Part shown: in pieces, positions 8,567 to 17,265 of the stretch
Layout of the letters: each line of letters begins with the position of its first letter
Position numbering within the stretch: position 1 is the first letter of the stretch
Assembly (NCBI GenBank): GCA_947259095.1
Contig: CAMYLA010000022.1
Location: 1 to 64,000, forward strand
Direction of reading: 5' to 3'
Source: an uncultured Acidimicrobiaceae bacterium
GTDB taxonomy: Bacteria; Actinomycetota; Acidimicrobiia; Acidimicrobiales; SZUA-35
Length of the DNA stretch: 64,000 nucleotides
The notes under the pieces: generated by a model
Seen by the model: the letters and a program-made list of their open reading frames with translations, nothing else
Told to the model about the DNA's origin: nothing
Databases searched by the model: none
Program-made: the position numbers and the translations under genes

Positions 8567-9451
8567 ATGACCACGTTGGCCGATTCGGCGGTGCTTTCGA
8601 CCGAGGACAACGACTTCTACCACCGGCACGGGTACCTGCAGCTGCCGGGGTTCGTCGACGCCCAATGGTTGGCCGAGTTGCGGGCCGCGTCGGCCGAGTT
8701 CGTCGAGATGAGCCGGGAGATCACCGCGTCGAACAAGATCCTCGACGTCGAGCCGAGCCACACCGCCGAACGGCCACGGCTGCGGCGGCTGATCTCGCCG
8801 GTCGACCACCACGAGACCTTCCGCCGCTTCACCCTGGAGGGGCCGCCGGCCCGGCTGGCGGTTGCGTTGCTCGGCGGGCCGGTGCGGTATCACCACTCCA
8901 AGCTCAACTACAAGTGGTCCGACGGCGGTGAGGAGGTGAAGTGGCACCAGGACATCCAGTTTTGGCCTCACACCGACTTCACACCGTTGACCATCGGGGT
9001 GTACCTCGACGAGGTCGACGATGAGATGGGTCCGATGGGTGTGCTGCCGGGGAGCCACACCGGCCGGCTCTACGACCTCTACGATGCCGACGGGTCCTGG
9101 GCCGGGGCCATCGCCGATCACGAGCTGGCGTCGATCGACATGTCGAAAATGGTGTGGCTCGAGGGGCCGGCCGGTTCGGTCACGGTCCACAACTGCTGTA
9201 TGGTCCACGGCTCACTGCCGAACGGGTCGACCCGGCCCCGGCCGCTGCTGTTGCAGACCTACTCGGCCCTCGAGTCGTATCCGGTGGCCGGTATCGGCGC
9301 AAACGGGGTCACCGGCCGGACCAGCGGCGCCGTCATCGGCGGCCCGGCCACCCAGCTGTTGGAGATCGAGGGACGCCGGCTCCACGGCGCACCGGACTGG
9401 TCGAAAAAGGGCCCGCCGACCATCTTCGGCTCCCAGCAGAAGCAACCCTGA
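8567..9451 (+). CDS. phytanoyl-CoA dioxygenase (PhyH) family 2-oxoglutarate oxygenase
   Basis: 294 residues. Fe(II)/2-oxoglutarate oxygenase of the PhyH family. Iron ligands are visible as H-x-D in WHQDIQFWP and a distal His in MVHGSLPN; the later Arg of STRPRP is placed to bind 2-oxoglutarate. VLPGSH is the family signature between them. No signal peptide. PhyH relatives hydroxylate acyl-CoAs, amino acids, ectoine or natural products, and nothing here fixes the substrate. It stands alone on its strand, 124 bp after the cbs operon, and its 3' end converges on a gene of the opposite strand 19 bp away. Confidence 0.85.
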   Translation: MTTLADSAVLSTEDNDFYHRHGYLQLPGFVDAQWLAELRAASAEFVEMSREITASNKILDVEPSHTAERPRLRRLISPVDHHETFRRFTLEGPPARLAVALLGGPVRYHHSKLNYKWSDGGEEVKWHQDIQFWPHTDFTPLTIGVYLDEVDDEMGPMGVLPGSHTGRLYDLYDADGSWAGAIADHELASIDMSKMVWLEGPAGSVTVHNCCMVHGSLPNGSTRPRPLLLQTYSALESYPVAGIGANGVTGRTSGAVIGGPATQLLEIEGRRLHGAPDWSKKGPPTIFGSQQKQP

Positions 9452-9470
9452 GCGGCCGACCGGGTCGGGA

Positions 9471-10076
9471 TCAGGGGCCGGGCAGGTCGATCGTCGGACC
9501 GATCGTGAACGTCGGCTTGATCGTGATGGTCCCGGTCAGCGTCGGCCCGATGGTGGGCACGGTCGGCACGGTGGGGAGCGTCGGCACGGTGGGCAATGTC
9601 GGCACGGTGGGAATGGTCAGAGTCGGTTTGATCGTCACCGTTGGCCCGATCGTGATGCTCGGGCCGGTGGTGTCGGTCGATGCCGAGGTGTCGGTGGTGG
9701 CCGTCGTCCCGGTGGTCGGCGTGGTCGGGGGTCGGGTCGTCGAGCTACGGGTACTGGACGGCGTGGGCCGGGACGTTTCTGACCGGGTGGTCGACGAGCC
9801 GGTCGACCGAGGACCGGCCGTGGTGGATCGTCTGGCCGAGTTGCGGCCACCGGTTTCGGCGGTCGACGCCACCGGTTTCGGCAGGTTGCGGCCGACGTCG
9901 CCGCCGCCGTCGGAGTTGTTCGAGCCCTGCTCGGCCTCCACCACGATCCTGCCGTTGTCGGGGATCGATTCGATCTGGGAGCTCGACCCGCCGCCGCCGA
10001 GCAGCACACCGATGCCGGCCATGGCCACGAATGCCAGGACGACGATGGGAATGATCACTCGGTTGGCACTGATCAC
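9471..10076 (-). CDS. small single-pass membrane protein with Ser/Thr/Pro repeat tail
   Basis: About 201 residues from a GTG at 10076 preceded by AGGGGGAG at 7 bp, which decides the start. A longer reading to 10124 has no such site. One TM segment (VIIPIVVLAFVAMAGIGVL) is followed by an extracytoplasmic region rich in Ser, Thr and Arg, then a tail of TVPTLPTVPT and ITIGPT-type short repeats encoded by imperfect 9- and 18-bp DNA repeats (about 9480-9660). No enzyme motif and no recognised family. The composition suggests a surface-anchored or wall-spanning protein, possibly O-glycosylated; this is inference. It is convergent with the PhyH gene. Confidence 0.6.
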   Translation of the reverse strand: MISANRVIIPIVVLAFVAMAGIGVLLGGGGSSSQIESIPDNGRIVVEAEQGSNNSDGGGDVGRNLPKPVASTAETGGRNSARRSTTAGPRSTGSSTTRSETSRPTPSSTRSSTTRPPTTPTTGTTATTDTSASTDTTGPSITIGPTVTIKPTLTIPTVPTLPTVPTLPTVPTVPTIGPTLTGTITIKPTFTIGPTIDLPGP

Positions 10077-10323
10077 GGACGCACTCCCCCTGCCGCCGGC
10101 TCGCAGAGCCAAGTCTATGACCACGCCGGGGTCGGCCGCAGGAAGGGGCGACGGGCAATGTTGCCGGGGGTGATCACGGCGTTCGCCTGGTCCGTCCGGC
10201 GACGGTGCACGGTTCGAACAGCAGGGTTGGGGACCGGAAGTCGTCGTCGGATACGCTGCTCAACGGTTGCCAGTAGTGTTATCGACGCACGCCGGACCCG
10301 GGGTGCCATACCAGGAGGATTAG

Positions 10324-10782
10324 ATGAACATCACCACCCGTTTGCTCCGTACTCTCGACGCCGTCCGTCCGGCGCCGGTTGCGTCTGCCCACTGTGATGG
10401 TCCCTGTGGTGTGTACGATCCGGCCAGCGCCAGGATCGCCGGTGAAGCGGTGCTGTCGATGACCAAGAAACTGCTCGACCTGGACCTGTCGGCCGATGGT
10501 GCCCACAACACCTACGTCCGCTTCGTCGAAATCAAAGAAGAGCAGGCCGAGTTGGTGAAGCGGGAGCTCAACATCTTGTGGCACGACTACTTCAAGCCCG
10601 AGCACCTCGAGGCCTACCCCGACCTCCACACCACCTTCTGGAATGCGGCAAAGCAGGCGTCGGCCTGCAAGACCTCGGTGAGCCTCGACGCGGCAAACGA
10701 GCTGATGTCGCAGATCGAGAACATCCACAACATGTTCTGGGCCAGCAAGGGACGCGACATCCCCTGGTACACCGCCAGCTGA
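10324..10782 (+). CDS. sodN: nickel superoxide dismutase precursor
   Basis: 152 residues. Ni-SOD disproportionates superoxide in the cytoplasm. A 22-residue leader ends at A22, then H23-C24-D-G-P-C28-G-V-Y31 forms the nickel hook (mature His1, Cys2, Cys6, Tyr9). Maturation requires cleavage before His23, which frees the N-terminal amine for Ni binding. Characterised enzymes usually read HCDLPC, so Gly at mature position 4 is a variant. The four-helix body follows (SMTKKLLDL, IKEEQAELVK, WHDYFKP). A strong AGGAGG site lies 6-10 bp before the ATG. The putative maturation protease sodX is 370 bp downstream, separated by a dioxygenase remnant. Confidence 0.93.
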   Translation: MNITTRLLRTLDAVRPAPVASAHCDGPCGVYDPASARIAGEAVLSMTKKLLDLDLSADGAHNTYVRFVEIKEEQAELVKRELNILWHDYFKPEHLEAYPDLHTTFWNAAKQASACKTSVSLDAANELMSQIENIHNMFWASKGRDIPWYTAS

Positions 10783-10798
10783 TCCACAGCTCGATGGG

Positions 10799-11158
10799 AT
10801 GAGAACCGGCTACGACGATGGGGTCGGCCGGCTTCGCGTCGATCACGTGGTGTCATCGACCGAAGCCGACACGATCCGGGCGTCGTGTCGGCCGTCACCG
10901 AGATCATCGAAGGTCGGGTTCACCGCCGAGAACGGGGCGACCAGGCTGGTTCCCGGGAGCCACAACCGGCCTGACCTGCAACGGCGGTCTGGAGGCCTCG
11001 ACCGACATGACGACCAGATCAGATTGACCGGCCCGGTCGGCTGCGGCTTCGTGATCAACGGTCACGCCCTGCATGCCGGGGCCACGAGCGACTCATCGGG
11101 CCCCCGCCCGGCCCTGCAGTTCGTTTTCCGGGTCACCGACCGGTTCGAGGATTCTTGA
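10799..11158 (+). pseudogene. remnant of a PhyH-family dioxygenase
   Basis: The 120-codon frame carries only the distal half of a PhyH-family oxygenase: FTAENGATRLVPGSH, then NGHALHAGATS (distal iron His) and GPRPALQFVF (2-oxoglutarate Arg). The N-terminal half with the H-x-D ligands is absent, and the first ~40 residues do not resemble the family. Just upstream of the match another frame reads VVSAVTEIIEGRV, which looks protein-like and hints at a frameshift or deletion around 10910-10925. Without the first two iron ligands it cannot be an active oxygenase. It overlaps the next start by 4 bp. It could be expressed as a short protein, but I see it as decay. Confidence 0.55.
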
Positions 11159-11517
11159 TCTTCCTCGACCGCAAGCGGTTGCGGGCCATGGGCCAATCGG
11201 CGGCCTGGCTGCTCGGCCGGCGGCGAAGGATACGAGTGGTCGGCGATTCGATGGTACCGACCCTGGTCGCAGGGGAGTTCGTGCTGGTCGATCGCCGTCG
11301 GCCGGTTGTCGGGCAGCTGGCCGTTGCCGACCATCCGACCCAGCCGGATCTGCTGGTGGTCAAGCGGGTCCGGTCGATCACCGACGACGGGCGCTACGTC
11401 CTGGCCAGCGACAACCCCGTCGATGGCACCGACAGTCGGACCTGGGGGCCGGTGGAGCCACAGTCGATCATCGGCACGGTGACCCTGGTGCTGGATCGGC
11501 CGTCTGCCGAATGGTGA
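11155..11517 (+). CDS. sodX: nickel-type superoxide dismutase maturation protease (S24/S26 signal-peptidase-like)
   Basis: About 120 residues. Ser/Lys-dyad peptidase of the signal peptidase I/LexA fold: catalytic S32 in VVGDSMVPTL and K70 in LVVKRV, followed by the DNPVDGTDSR box typical of SodX. There is no obvious TM anchor, as expected for a protease working on cytoplasmic Ni-SOD. It should remove the 22-residue leader of SodN to expose the nickel-binding His. The start taken is TTG 11155, overlapping the preceding frame by 4 bp; ATG 11188 is an alternative that keeps all motifs. The neighbouring sodN supports the function. Confidence 0.88.
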   Translation: MIFLDRKRLRAMGQSAAWLLGRRRRIRVVGDSMVPTLVAGEFVLVDRRRPVVGQLAVADHPTQPDLLVVKRVRSITDDGRYVLASDNPVDGTDSRTWGPVEPQSIIGTVTLVLDRPSAEW

Positions 11518-11575
11518 GCCGGTCCGTTCCCGGCCTGGCAGTTCACCGACGGCAACCGTCGATAGCCTGTTCCAG

Positions 11576-13627
11576 GTGCTGACCGTTTCCGGGTTGTCGA
11601 AATCGCACGGTGCGAGGACGTTGTTTCGCGACGTCACGTTTCGCCTCTCTCCGGGCCGGCGGATCGCCCTGATCGGAGCGAACGGGGTCGGCAAGACCAC
11701 GATCCTGGAGATCGTGATGGGCCTGCAGGACGCCGACGATGGCGAGGTGTCCCGACCCAAGGACTACCGCATCGGCTATCTCCCCCAGGAGCTCACCGAA
11801 GCCTGGACCGGCTCGGTCCTCCACGAGGTGTTGAGGGGTGCCGACGACATCGTCGATCTCGAGGTCGAGCTCCGTTCCCTGGAGCAGCGGATGACGCAGG
11901 TCGAGGGCCCACAGCACGACCAGATCGTCGCCCGATATGGGGAAGCCCAATCCCGTTTCGAGACCCTCGGCGGCTATCAGGTGGAAGCGGAGGCCCGCCG
12001 GATCCTCGGTGGCCTCGGGTTCACCACCGCCGACATGGATCGGCCGCTGCGGGAGATGTCCGGTGGTTGGCAGATGCGGGCGGTGCTGGCCCGGCTGCTG
12101 TTGCAGGAGCCGGACGTGTTGATCCTCGACGAGCCGACCAATCACCTCGATGTGGACTCCGTGGCCTGGTTGGAACAGCAATTGCAGGCCTGGCCCGGCG
12201 CTGTGCTCTTCGTCTCCCACGATCGGGACTTCATCGATGCGGTTGCGGAACGGGTCATCGAGATCGCCTGGGGTACTTCGTCGGAGTACATCGGGGGATT
12301 TGCCGAGTTCGTGGTGGCAAGGGAAGAGCGGCTGGCTTCGCTGGAGGCCGCCGCCGCTCGCCAGGCCAAGCAGATCGAGCAGGTCGAGCGGTTCATCGAC
12401 CGGTTCCGGTACAAGGCGACCAAGGCCCGTCAGGTCCAGTCCCGGATCAAGACCCTGCAGAAGCTGGAGAAGATCGAGGTTCCCAAGGTCGACGATCTCA
12501 AGCTCAAGTTCTCGTTTCCAGAGCCGCCCCGGTCGTCGCGGCTGGTGATCGAGATCGAGGACGCCACCGTTGGCTACGACGGGGTACCGGTCCTGACCCA
12601 CGTCGACCTGGTGGTGGAGCGGGGCCAGAAACTGGCGCTTGTCGGCCCGAACGGGGCCGGCAAATCCACCCTGCTGAAGATCATCATGGGCCGGCTGGCC
12701 CCCATGGCGGGGACGGCCAAGCTGGGGGCCAACGTGGACGTGGCCTACTTCGCCCAGCACCAGGTCGATGCCCTCGATCTCGGTCGGACCGTCGACCAGG
12801 AGTTCCGGCACAAGGTCGGCGAGCAGCCGAAGAACCGTAACATGCGCACGGTGCTGGGGTCGTTCGGATTCTCCGGCGATGCCGTCGACCGCCTGGTCGG
12901 CGACCTCTCGGGTGGCGAACGGACCCGGCTGGCCCTGGCCGAAATCATGTGCAACCCGGTCAACCTGCTGATCCTCGACGAGCCGACGAACCACCTCGAC
13001 CTCCCCAGCTGTGATGTGCTGGAGGATGCGCTCAGGGTCTATCCCGGCACGGTGCTGCTGGTCAGCCACGACCGCTACCTGATCAGGAACACCGTCGAGG
13101 AGTTGGTGACCGTCCGCGATGGCGAGGTCGTCCATCATCACGAGCTCGACGAATCACTGCTGTCGCCCGGCACACCGGTTCTGGCCGCCAGGTCGACCGC
13201 AGCCGAGCAGAAGCCCGGCGGTCGTTCCAAGCGGAAGAACCGAGGTGGGGGAGAGCCCGGCCGAAGCGGCGGCGACTCGGCCCGGCGGAAACCATCCCGC
13301 CAGTCGGCAGCGGCAGGCAACGGCACACCGTCACCGGGTGGGTCGAAGCGGGACAACGGCGACCGACAGGGCTCCAGCCGCAAGGTCAGGGACCTCCGCA
13401 AGAACGTGAGCCGGCTGGAGAAGCGGACCGCCGACGCCGACACCCTGGTCAAAGAGCTGGAGGGGAAACTGGCCGACCCCGGGATCTACGGCGACCGCGA
13501 CCTGATGAACGATCTGATCGATCAGCACGAGACGGCAAAACGCCGAGCCGATCGTCTGTTGGTGGAATGGGAAGAAGCCTCGACCACCTTGGAGCGGGTC
13601 GAGGGCTCGGGCTCCCCGACCGGCTGA
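11576..13627 (+). CDS. ABC-F family ATPase (Uup/YheS type)
   Basis: 683 residues, no membrane segments, two ABC ATPase domains on one chain. Domain 1 has Walker A GANGVGKTT (34-42), signature MSGGWQMR and LDEPTNHLD. A ~70-residue charged linker follows (EAAAARQAKQIEQVERF... KARQVQSRIKTL), the ribosome-reaching P-site linker of ABC-F proteins. Domain 2 has GPNGAGKST (~357-365), LSGGERTR and LDEPTNHLD. A Lys/Arg/Ser-rich stretch then leads to a C-terminal coiled coil (SRKVRDLRKNVSRLEKR). ABC-F proteins act on the 70S ribosome in translation or antibiotic resistance. GTG start at 11576. A resistance role is possible but not shown. Confidence 0.88.
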   Translation: MLTVSGLSKSHGARTLFRDVTFRLSPGRRIALIGANGVGKTTILEIVMGLQDADDGEVSRPKDYRIGYLPQELTEAWTGSVLHEVLRGADDIVDLEVELRSLEQRMTQVEGPQHDQIVARYGEAQSRFETLGGYQVEAEARRILGGLGFTTADMDRPLREMSGGWQMRAVLARLLLQEPDVLILDEPTNHLDVDSVAWLEQQLQAWPGAVLFVSHDRDFIDAVAERVIEIAWGTSSEYIGGFAEFVVAREERLASLEAAAARQAKQIEQVERFIDRFRYKATKARQVQSRIKTLQKLEKIEVPKVDDLKLKFSFPEPPRSSRLVIEIEDATVGYDGVPVLTHVDLVVERGQKLALVGPNGAGKSTLLKIIMGRLAPMAGTAKLGANVDVAYFAQHQVDALDLGRTVDQEFRHKVGEQPKNRNMRTVLGSFGFSGDAVDRLVGDLSGGERTRLALAEIMCNPVNLLILDEPTNHLDLPSCDVLEDALRVYPGTVLLVSHDRYLIRNTVEELVTVRDGEVVHHHELDESLLSPGTPVLAARSTAAEQKPGGRSKRKNRGGGEPGRSGGDSARRKPSRQSAAAGNGTPSPGGSKRDNGDRQGSSRKVRDLRKNVSRLEKRTADADTLVKELEGKLADPGIYGDRDLMNDLIDQHETAKRRADRLLVEWEEASTTLERVEGSGSPTG

Positions 13628-13766
13628 CCGTACTGCGGCCGCCTTCATCGGCCGGCAAAGTCAACCGATCGGACCGCCAGGACGGGTCGTCGTTGGAATT
13701 CCCGGTCCTGTGTCATGGCGGCGACAGACCGGTCACCATCGCCGGCGTAGTTTCTCAGGTATCACG

Positions 13767-13795
13767 AAAGGAGGGAGCCACCGGTTCCTCCCTTT
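13767..13795 (+). promoter_or_regulatory. 13-bp hairpin with embedded AAGGAGG, ahead of the sigma-factor gene
   Basis: The arms 13767-13779 and 13783-13795 pair with one A-C mismatch and two G-U pairs around a 3-nt loop. The left arm contains AAGGAGG, but no start codon follows at translation distance; the real start (13817) has its own GAGGGGG site. It could be a weak terminator for the ABC-F gene (no U-run follows) or a 5'-leader structure of the sigma gene. The rest of the 189-bp gap shows nothing else. Confidence 0.45.
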
Positions 13796-13816
13796 CAACA
13801 CCGAGGGGGAACCGCC

Positions 13817-14464
13817 ATGCGCACCACCACCACATCACCAACGATCACATCACCAACGATCACATCACCCACGACGACATCATCCACGACCACAAGACCC
13901 ACAGGCACAGCAGCCACGACCGGCGACCTGCTCGGCCGGGCGGCGGCGGGAGATGGTGCCAGCTGGGATGCGCTGTTCAAGCAGTTCAACCCGCTGGTCC
14001 GTGCGGTCGTCGCCGGCTATCGCCTCGACCACGAGACGGCGGCCGACGTGTGTCAGACGGTCTGGATGCGGGTCTTCGAGCATGCCGACCGGATCCGGGA
14101 CCCGGAACGGCTCGGCGCCTGGATGGCCACCACCGCCCGCAACGAGGCCCTCCGCTGCATCAAGCGGCTCCAGCGGACCCGCCCGGCCGGGGTGCTGGAG
14201 GACGAGGCCGACCTCACCGCCCCATCACCGGACGAGCGAGCGATCGATGAGGAGACCCTCCGGGACGCCCTCAACGCCTTCGGCCAACTGCCGGAGGAGT
14301 CGCAGGTGCTCATGCGACTGCTGGTGGCCTCCCCGCCGCTGCCATACAGTGACATCGCGGCGCAGGTCGGCCGGCCGATCGGCAGCATCGGCCCGACCAG
14401 GAGCCGCTGTATCGAGGCCTTGAAGTCGAACATGATCGACCCCGATCCGGCCCTCGCCGCCTAG
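13817..14464 (+). CDS. ECF-type RNA polymerase sigma factor
   Basis: 215 residues. After a ~35-residue Thr/Ser/Pro leader, region 2 is recognisable (ALFKQFNPLVRAVV, YRLDHETAADVCQTVWMRVFEH, LGAWMATTARNEALRCIKR). An acidic linker and region 4 follow (LPEESQVLMRLL, YSDIAAQVGRPIGSIGPTRSRCIEAL). This is the layout of small sigma-70 family group IV factors. The Thr-rich leader is encoded by a 15-bp tandem repeat and is probably not functional. GAGGGGG lies 7 bp before the ATG. No anti-sigma gene is adjacent, so the control signal is unknown. Confidence 0.82.
   Translation: MRTTTTSPTITSPTITSPTTTSSTTTRPTGTAATTGDLLGRAAAGDGASWDALFKQFNPLVRAVVAGYRLDHETAADVCQTVWMRVFEHADRIRDPERLGAWMATTARNEALRCIKRLQRTRPAGVLEDEADLTAPSPDERAIDEETLRDALNAFGQLPEESQVLMRLLVASPPLPYSDIAAQVGRPIGSIGPTRSRCIEALKSNMIDPDPALAA
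13831..13890. repeat. 15-bp tandem repeat in the 5' end of the sigma-factor gene
   Basis: Four units based on CACATCACCAACGAT; the first two are identical and the next two diverge. The period is a multiple of 3, so the frame is kept and the repeat codes for a Thr/Ser/Pro stretch. Confidence 0.85.
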
Positions 14465-14531
14465 TTCCTCCTCGGAGACCGCCCGGCGGCCGTCGACGAA
14501 CCGGGGCGGTCCGGTCGGGCCGGTGGCCCGC

Positions 14532-17081
14532 TCAAAGGCAGCGCTCGAGAGACATGGCGTTGCCGATCAAGCCGACGTGGGAGTACGCCTGGGGCACGTT
14601 GCCAAGGGCCCGATTGCTGTTCGGGTCGTACTCCTCGGCCATCAGTCCGGTCTCGCCGATCAGCCCGCAGAGATCCTTGAACAGACCTTCGGCCTCCTCC
14701 GGGCGGCCGATCAGGCACAGCGAATCGATCAGCCACGAGGTCATCAGGTTGAACCCGCCCTCCCTGCCGGGGAGCCCGTCATCGTCGAGATAGCGATAGA
14801 CGGTCGGACCGGATCGGAGTTCGGATTCGATGGTGAACACGGTGGAAACGAACCGCTCGTCGTCTGGCTCCAGCAGGCCGGACAGGCCGACGGCCAGCGC
14901 CGAGGCGTCGAGATCCGGCTCGTCGTAGGCCGCGGTGAACGAACCGACCTCGGCGTTCCAGCCCCTCTCCGCCACCTCGGCTGCGATCTGGTCCCGCAGC
15001 TCGACCCAGGCCTCCGGCTCCCGGTCCAGGAACTGGTCGGCGATGGAGATGGCCCGATCGACGGTGACCCAGCACATCACCTTGGAGTAGACGTGGTGGC
15101 GGGGGGGCTGGCGGATCTGCCAGATGCTGTGATCGGGTTCGGTCCAGCGCCTGGAGACGGCCAGCACCATGGCCTCGACCAAGCGCCAATGCTCGGCCGA
15201 CAGCGCCTCGCCCTGTTCCAGCAGGCGGTGGACGAGATCGACGACCGGGCCGAACACGTCGAGTTGGACCTGGCTGTCGGCGGCATTCCCGACCCTCACC
15301 GGCCGGCTGCCGCCGTATCCCGGGAGGTCGGCGATCTCCGCCTCGGGCGGCAGGTGACGGCCGGTGACGTTGTACAACGGGGCCAGCCGCTCGGGGTCGG
15401 AGCGGGTCTCCAGCAGGTTCAGCACCCAGTCGAGGTAGGCCATGGCCTCGGCATGGGAGCCGAGCCGGGCCAGGGCGTTGGCCGACATGGCGGCGTCGCG
15501 CAGCCAGCAGTACCGGTAGTCCCAGTTGCGGGTTCCGCCCAGGGTCTCGGGCAGGCTGGTGGTGGCGGCGGCCAGGATGGCTCCGGTCGGGCCGTGGCAC
15601 AGGCTCTTCAGGATCAGCGCACTGCGGGTCACGAGATCTCGCTCGATCATCGGCACGTCGAGCTTGCCAACCCAGTTCGACCAGAAGTGTTTTGTGTCGT
15701 CCAGCCGGTCGAGCTCGGAGCGAGCATCCGGGCGGACCGTTCCCGTGCCGCTGCGCATCTCGAGCGCGATCGGCCTGCCCTGCTCCAGCCTGACCCGACC
15801 GAGGGCGGTCTGGTGGGAGCCGTCCTGGACCACCTCCCAGTCGACGTCGGGTGCCCGCAGCACCAGCAGGTCGGCGGTGCCCTGGACCACCACGCCGCCG
15901 TCCCGAAGCTCCAGCCTGGTCGGGACCCGACCGAAATCGAGCCGGGGGGCGAATTCGATCTCGGCCTGACCGCTGCCCTCGAGGATGCGGATCAGGTCCG
16001 ATCGGCCGGCCAGCCGTCTCGTCCGGCCGCTGGAGGAATCGAGGAAATCGGTCAGCGTGAAGGTCGAGAACTGCGACTCCAGGACCATGCTGTTCGGCAG
16101 GTATCGCTGCCCGCTCGGTACGGCGGGGCCACCGTTGTCGGACCGGACGGTGAAGTGCCCGGCCGACGGCCCGCCCAGCAGTTGGGCGAAAACCGCCCCG
16201 GAATCGATCCGGGGCACACACAGCCAGGAGATCGAGGCCTCCGGGGTGACGATGGCTGCGGTCCGAAGGTCGGACAGGATCGAGTGGTTCTCGATCGGGG
16301 TCAGCCCCTCGCCCCGCAGCCACCGCCCACGTAGTTCGGCCAGCAGGGCCAGTATCTGGGCCACGGTGTCGGTGTCGGCAACCCGGTAGCCTGCCGCCGA
16401 TTTCGCCTCGCCGACCTTGACCCCGACGTCGGGGCCGGTGAGGGTTCGGAAACCGTCCTCGTCTGTGATGTCGTCGCCGACGTAGACCACCGCCGAGGCT
16501 CCGACCTGATGGCGGATCGTGTCCAGGGCATCACCCTTGTTGGTGCTGATGACCGAGAACTCCAGGATCTCGTGGCCGTTGCGGACAAAGACCCCGTCCC
16601 GCAGGGCCGGACCTCGCACCAGCTCCTCGCGGGCGGCGTCGACGCCGTCCTCGCTCATGCTGCGAAAATGATAGGTGACCCCGGTCGGCTTCTCCTCGAC
16701 GATGGCGCCGTACTTCCGGCCGAGGGCTCGGACCTCGTCGACCACGTTCTCACGCAGTTCGGCGAGCTCCGGGTTGAGTTTGGAAGAGAAGCCCAGGTCG
16801 AACTCGCTGCCGTGACTGCCGACCAACCGGATCTCCTCCGGGAGCCGGGACAGCGTGGCCAGGTCCCGCAGGCTGCGACCGGAGATCACTGTGACGTGGG
16901 TGTTCGCCAGCTCGGCCAGGGAACGCATGGCGGCAACCGAATCACGGTTCGGGGTGGCGCTCATCGGGTCGTCGACCAGCGGCGCCAGGGTGCCGTCGTA
17001 GTCGCAGGCCACGAGGAGGTTTGGGACCCTGGCCAGATGCCTGATCCGCTCTGCCAGTTCGCCAAGATTGTCGGTGGTCAT
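14532..17081 (-). CDS. bifunctional trehalose-6-phosphate phosphatase / GH15 glycoside hydrolase
   Basis: 849 residues, cytoplasmic. Residues ~1-250 are a HAD-family trehalose-phosphatase: DYDGTLAP (D27 nucleophile, D29), TVISGRS, GSHGSEF, NKGDAL and GDDITDEDGF. Residues ~260-849 are a glucoamylase/trehalase-like GH15 domain: IENHSILSDLRTAAIV and SISWLCVPRIDS at its start, RNWDYRYCWLRDAA in the (alpha/alpha)6 barrel, and EEYDP near the C-terminus, where the catalytic Glu is expected. The fusion would dephosphorylate trehalose-6-phosphate, and the GH15 part may hydrolyse trehalose, as in mycobacterial GH15 trehalase. No trehalose-phosphate synthase gene is adjacent. Transcribed away from the zincin gene across 184 bp. 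Confidence 0.88.
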   Translation of the reverse strand: MTTDNLGELAERIRHLARVPNLLVACDYDGTLAPLVDDPMSATPNRDSVAAMRSLAELANTHVTVISGRSLRDLATLSRLPEEIRLVGSHGSEFDLGFSSKLNPELAELRENVVDEVRALGRKYGAIVEEKPTGVTYHFRSMSEDGVDAAREELVRGPALRDGVFVRNGHEILEFSVISTNKGDALDTIRHQVGASAVVYVGDDITDEDGFRTLTGPDVGVKVGEAKSAAGYRVADTDTVAQILALLAELRGRWLRGEGLTPIENHSILSDLRTAAIVTPEASISWLCVPRIDSGAVFAQLLGGPSAGHFTVRSDNGGPAVPSGQRYLPNSMVLESQFSTFTLTDFLDSSSGRTRRLAGRSDLIRILEGSGQAEIEFAPRLDFGRVPTRLELRDGGVVVQGTADLLVLRAPDVDWEVVQDGSHQTALGRVRLEQGRPIALEMRSGTGTVRPDARSELDRLDDTKHFWSNWVGKLDVPMIERDLVTRSALILKSLCHGPTGAILAAATTSLPETLGGTRNWDYRYCWLRDAAMSANALARLGSHAEAMAYLDWVLNLLETRSDPERLAPLYNVTGRHLPPEAEIADLPGYGGSRPVRVGNAADSQVQLDVFGPVVDLVHRLLEQGEALSAEHWRLVEAMVLAVSRRWTEPDHSIWQIRQPPRHHVYSKVMCWVTVDRAISIADQFLDREPEAWVELRDQIAAEVAERGWNAEVGSFTAAYDEPDLDASALAVGLSGLLEPDDERFVSTVFTIESELRSGPTVYRYLDDDGLPGREGGFNLMTSWLIDSLCLIGRPEEAEGLFKDLCGLIGETGLMAEEYDPNSNRALGNVPQAYSHVGLIGNAMSLERCL

Positions 17082-17265
17082 CGTGTCCCCTTGATCCGTC
17101 TGCCCCAGATCGGTCGCTCGACCCCGCTGTCTCCGTTGACAGAAAGAAGCCTAGGGTTTGGGTATCGGTTCGCGCCCCATCCCACCGTATTGCGACGGCT
17201 CTGGCCGGAATTGATCACGATCCGAACGTGCCGATCATCCAACCGACCCCAACCACGTCGAAACC

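Noticed and set aside
11543..13141. Long minus-strand open frame opposite the ABC-F gene
   Set aside because: No start site or family match; it is the antisense shadow of a clearly identified gene, a normal effect of high G+C.
14523..16334. Long plus-strand open frame opposite the trehalose fusion gene
   Set aside because: Gly/Arg/Gln-rich with no motif; shadow of the minus-strand gene, whose catalytic motifs are intact.
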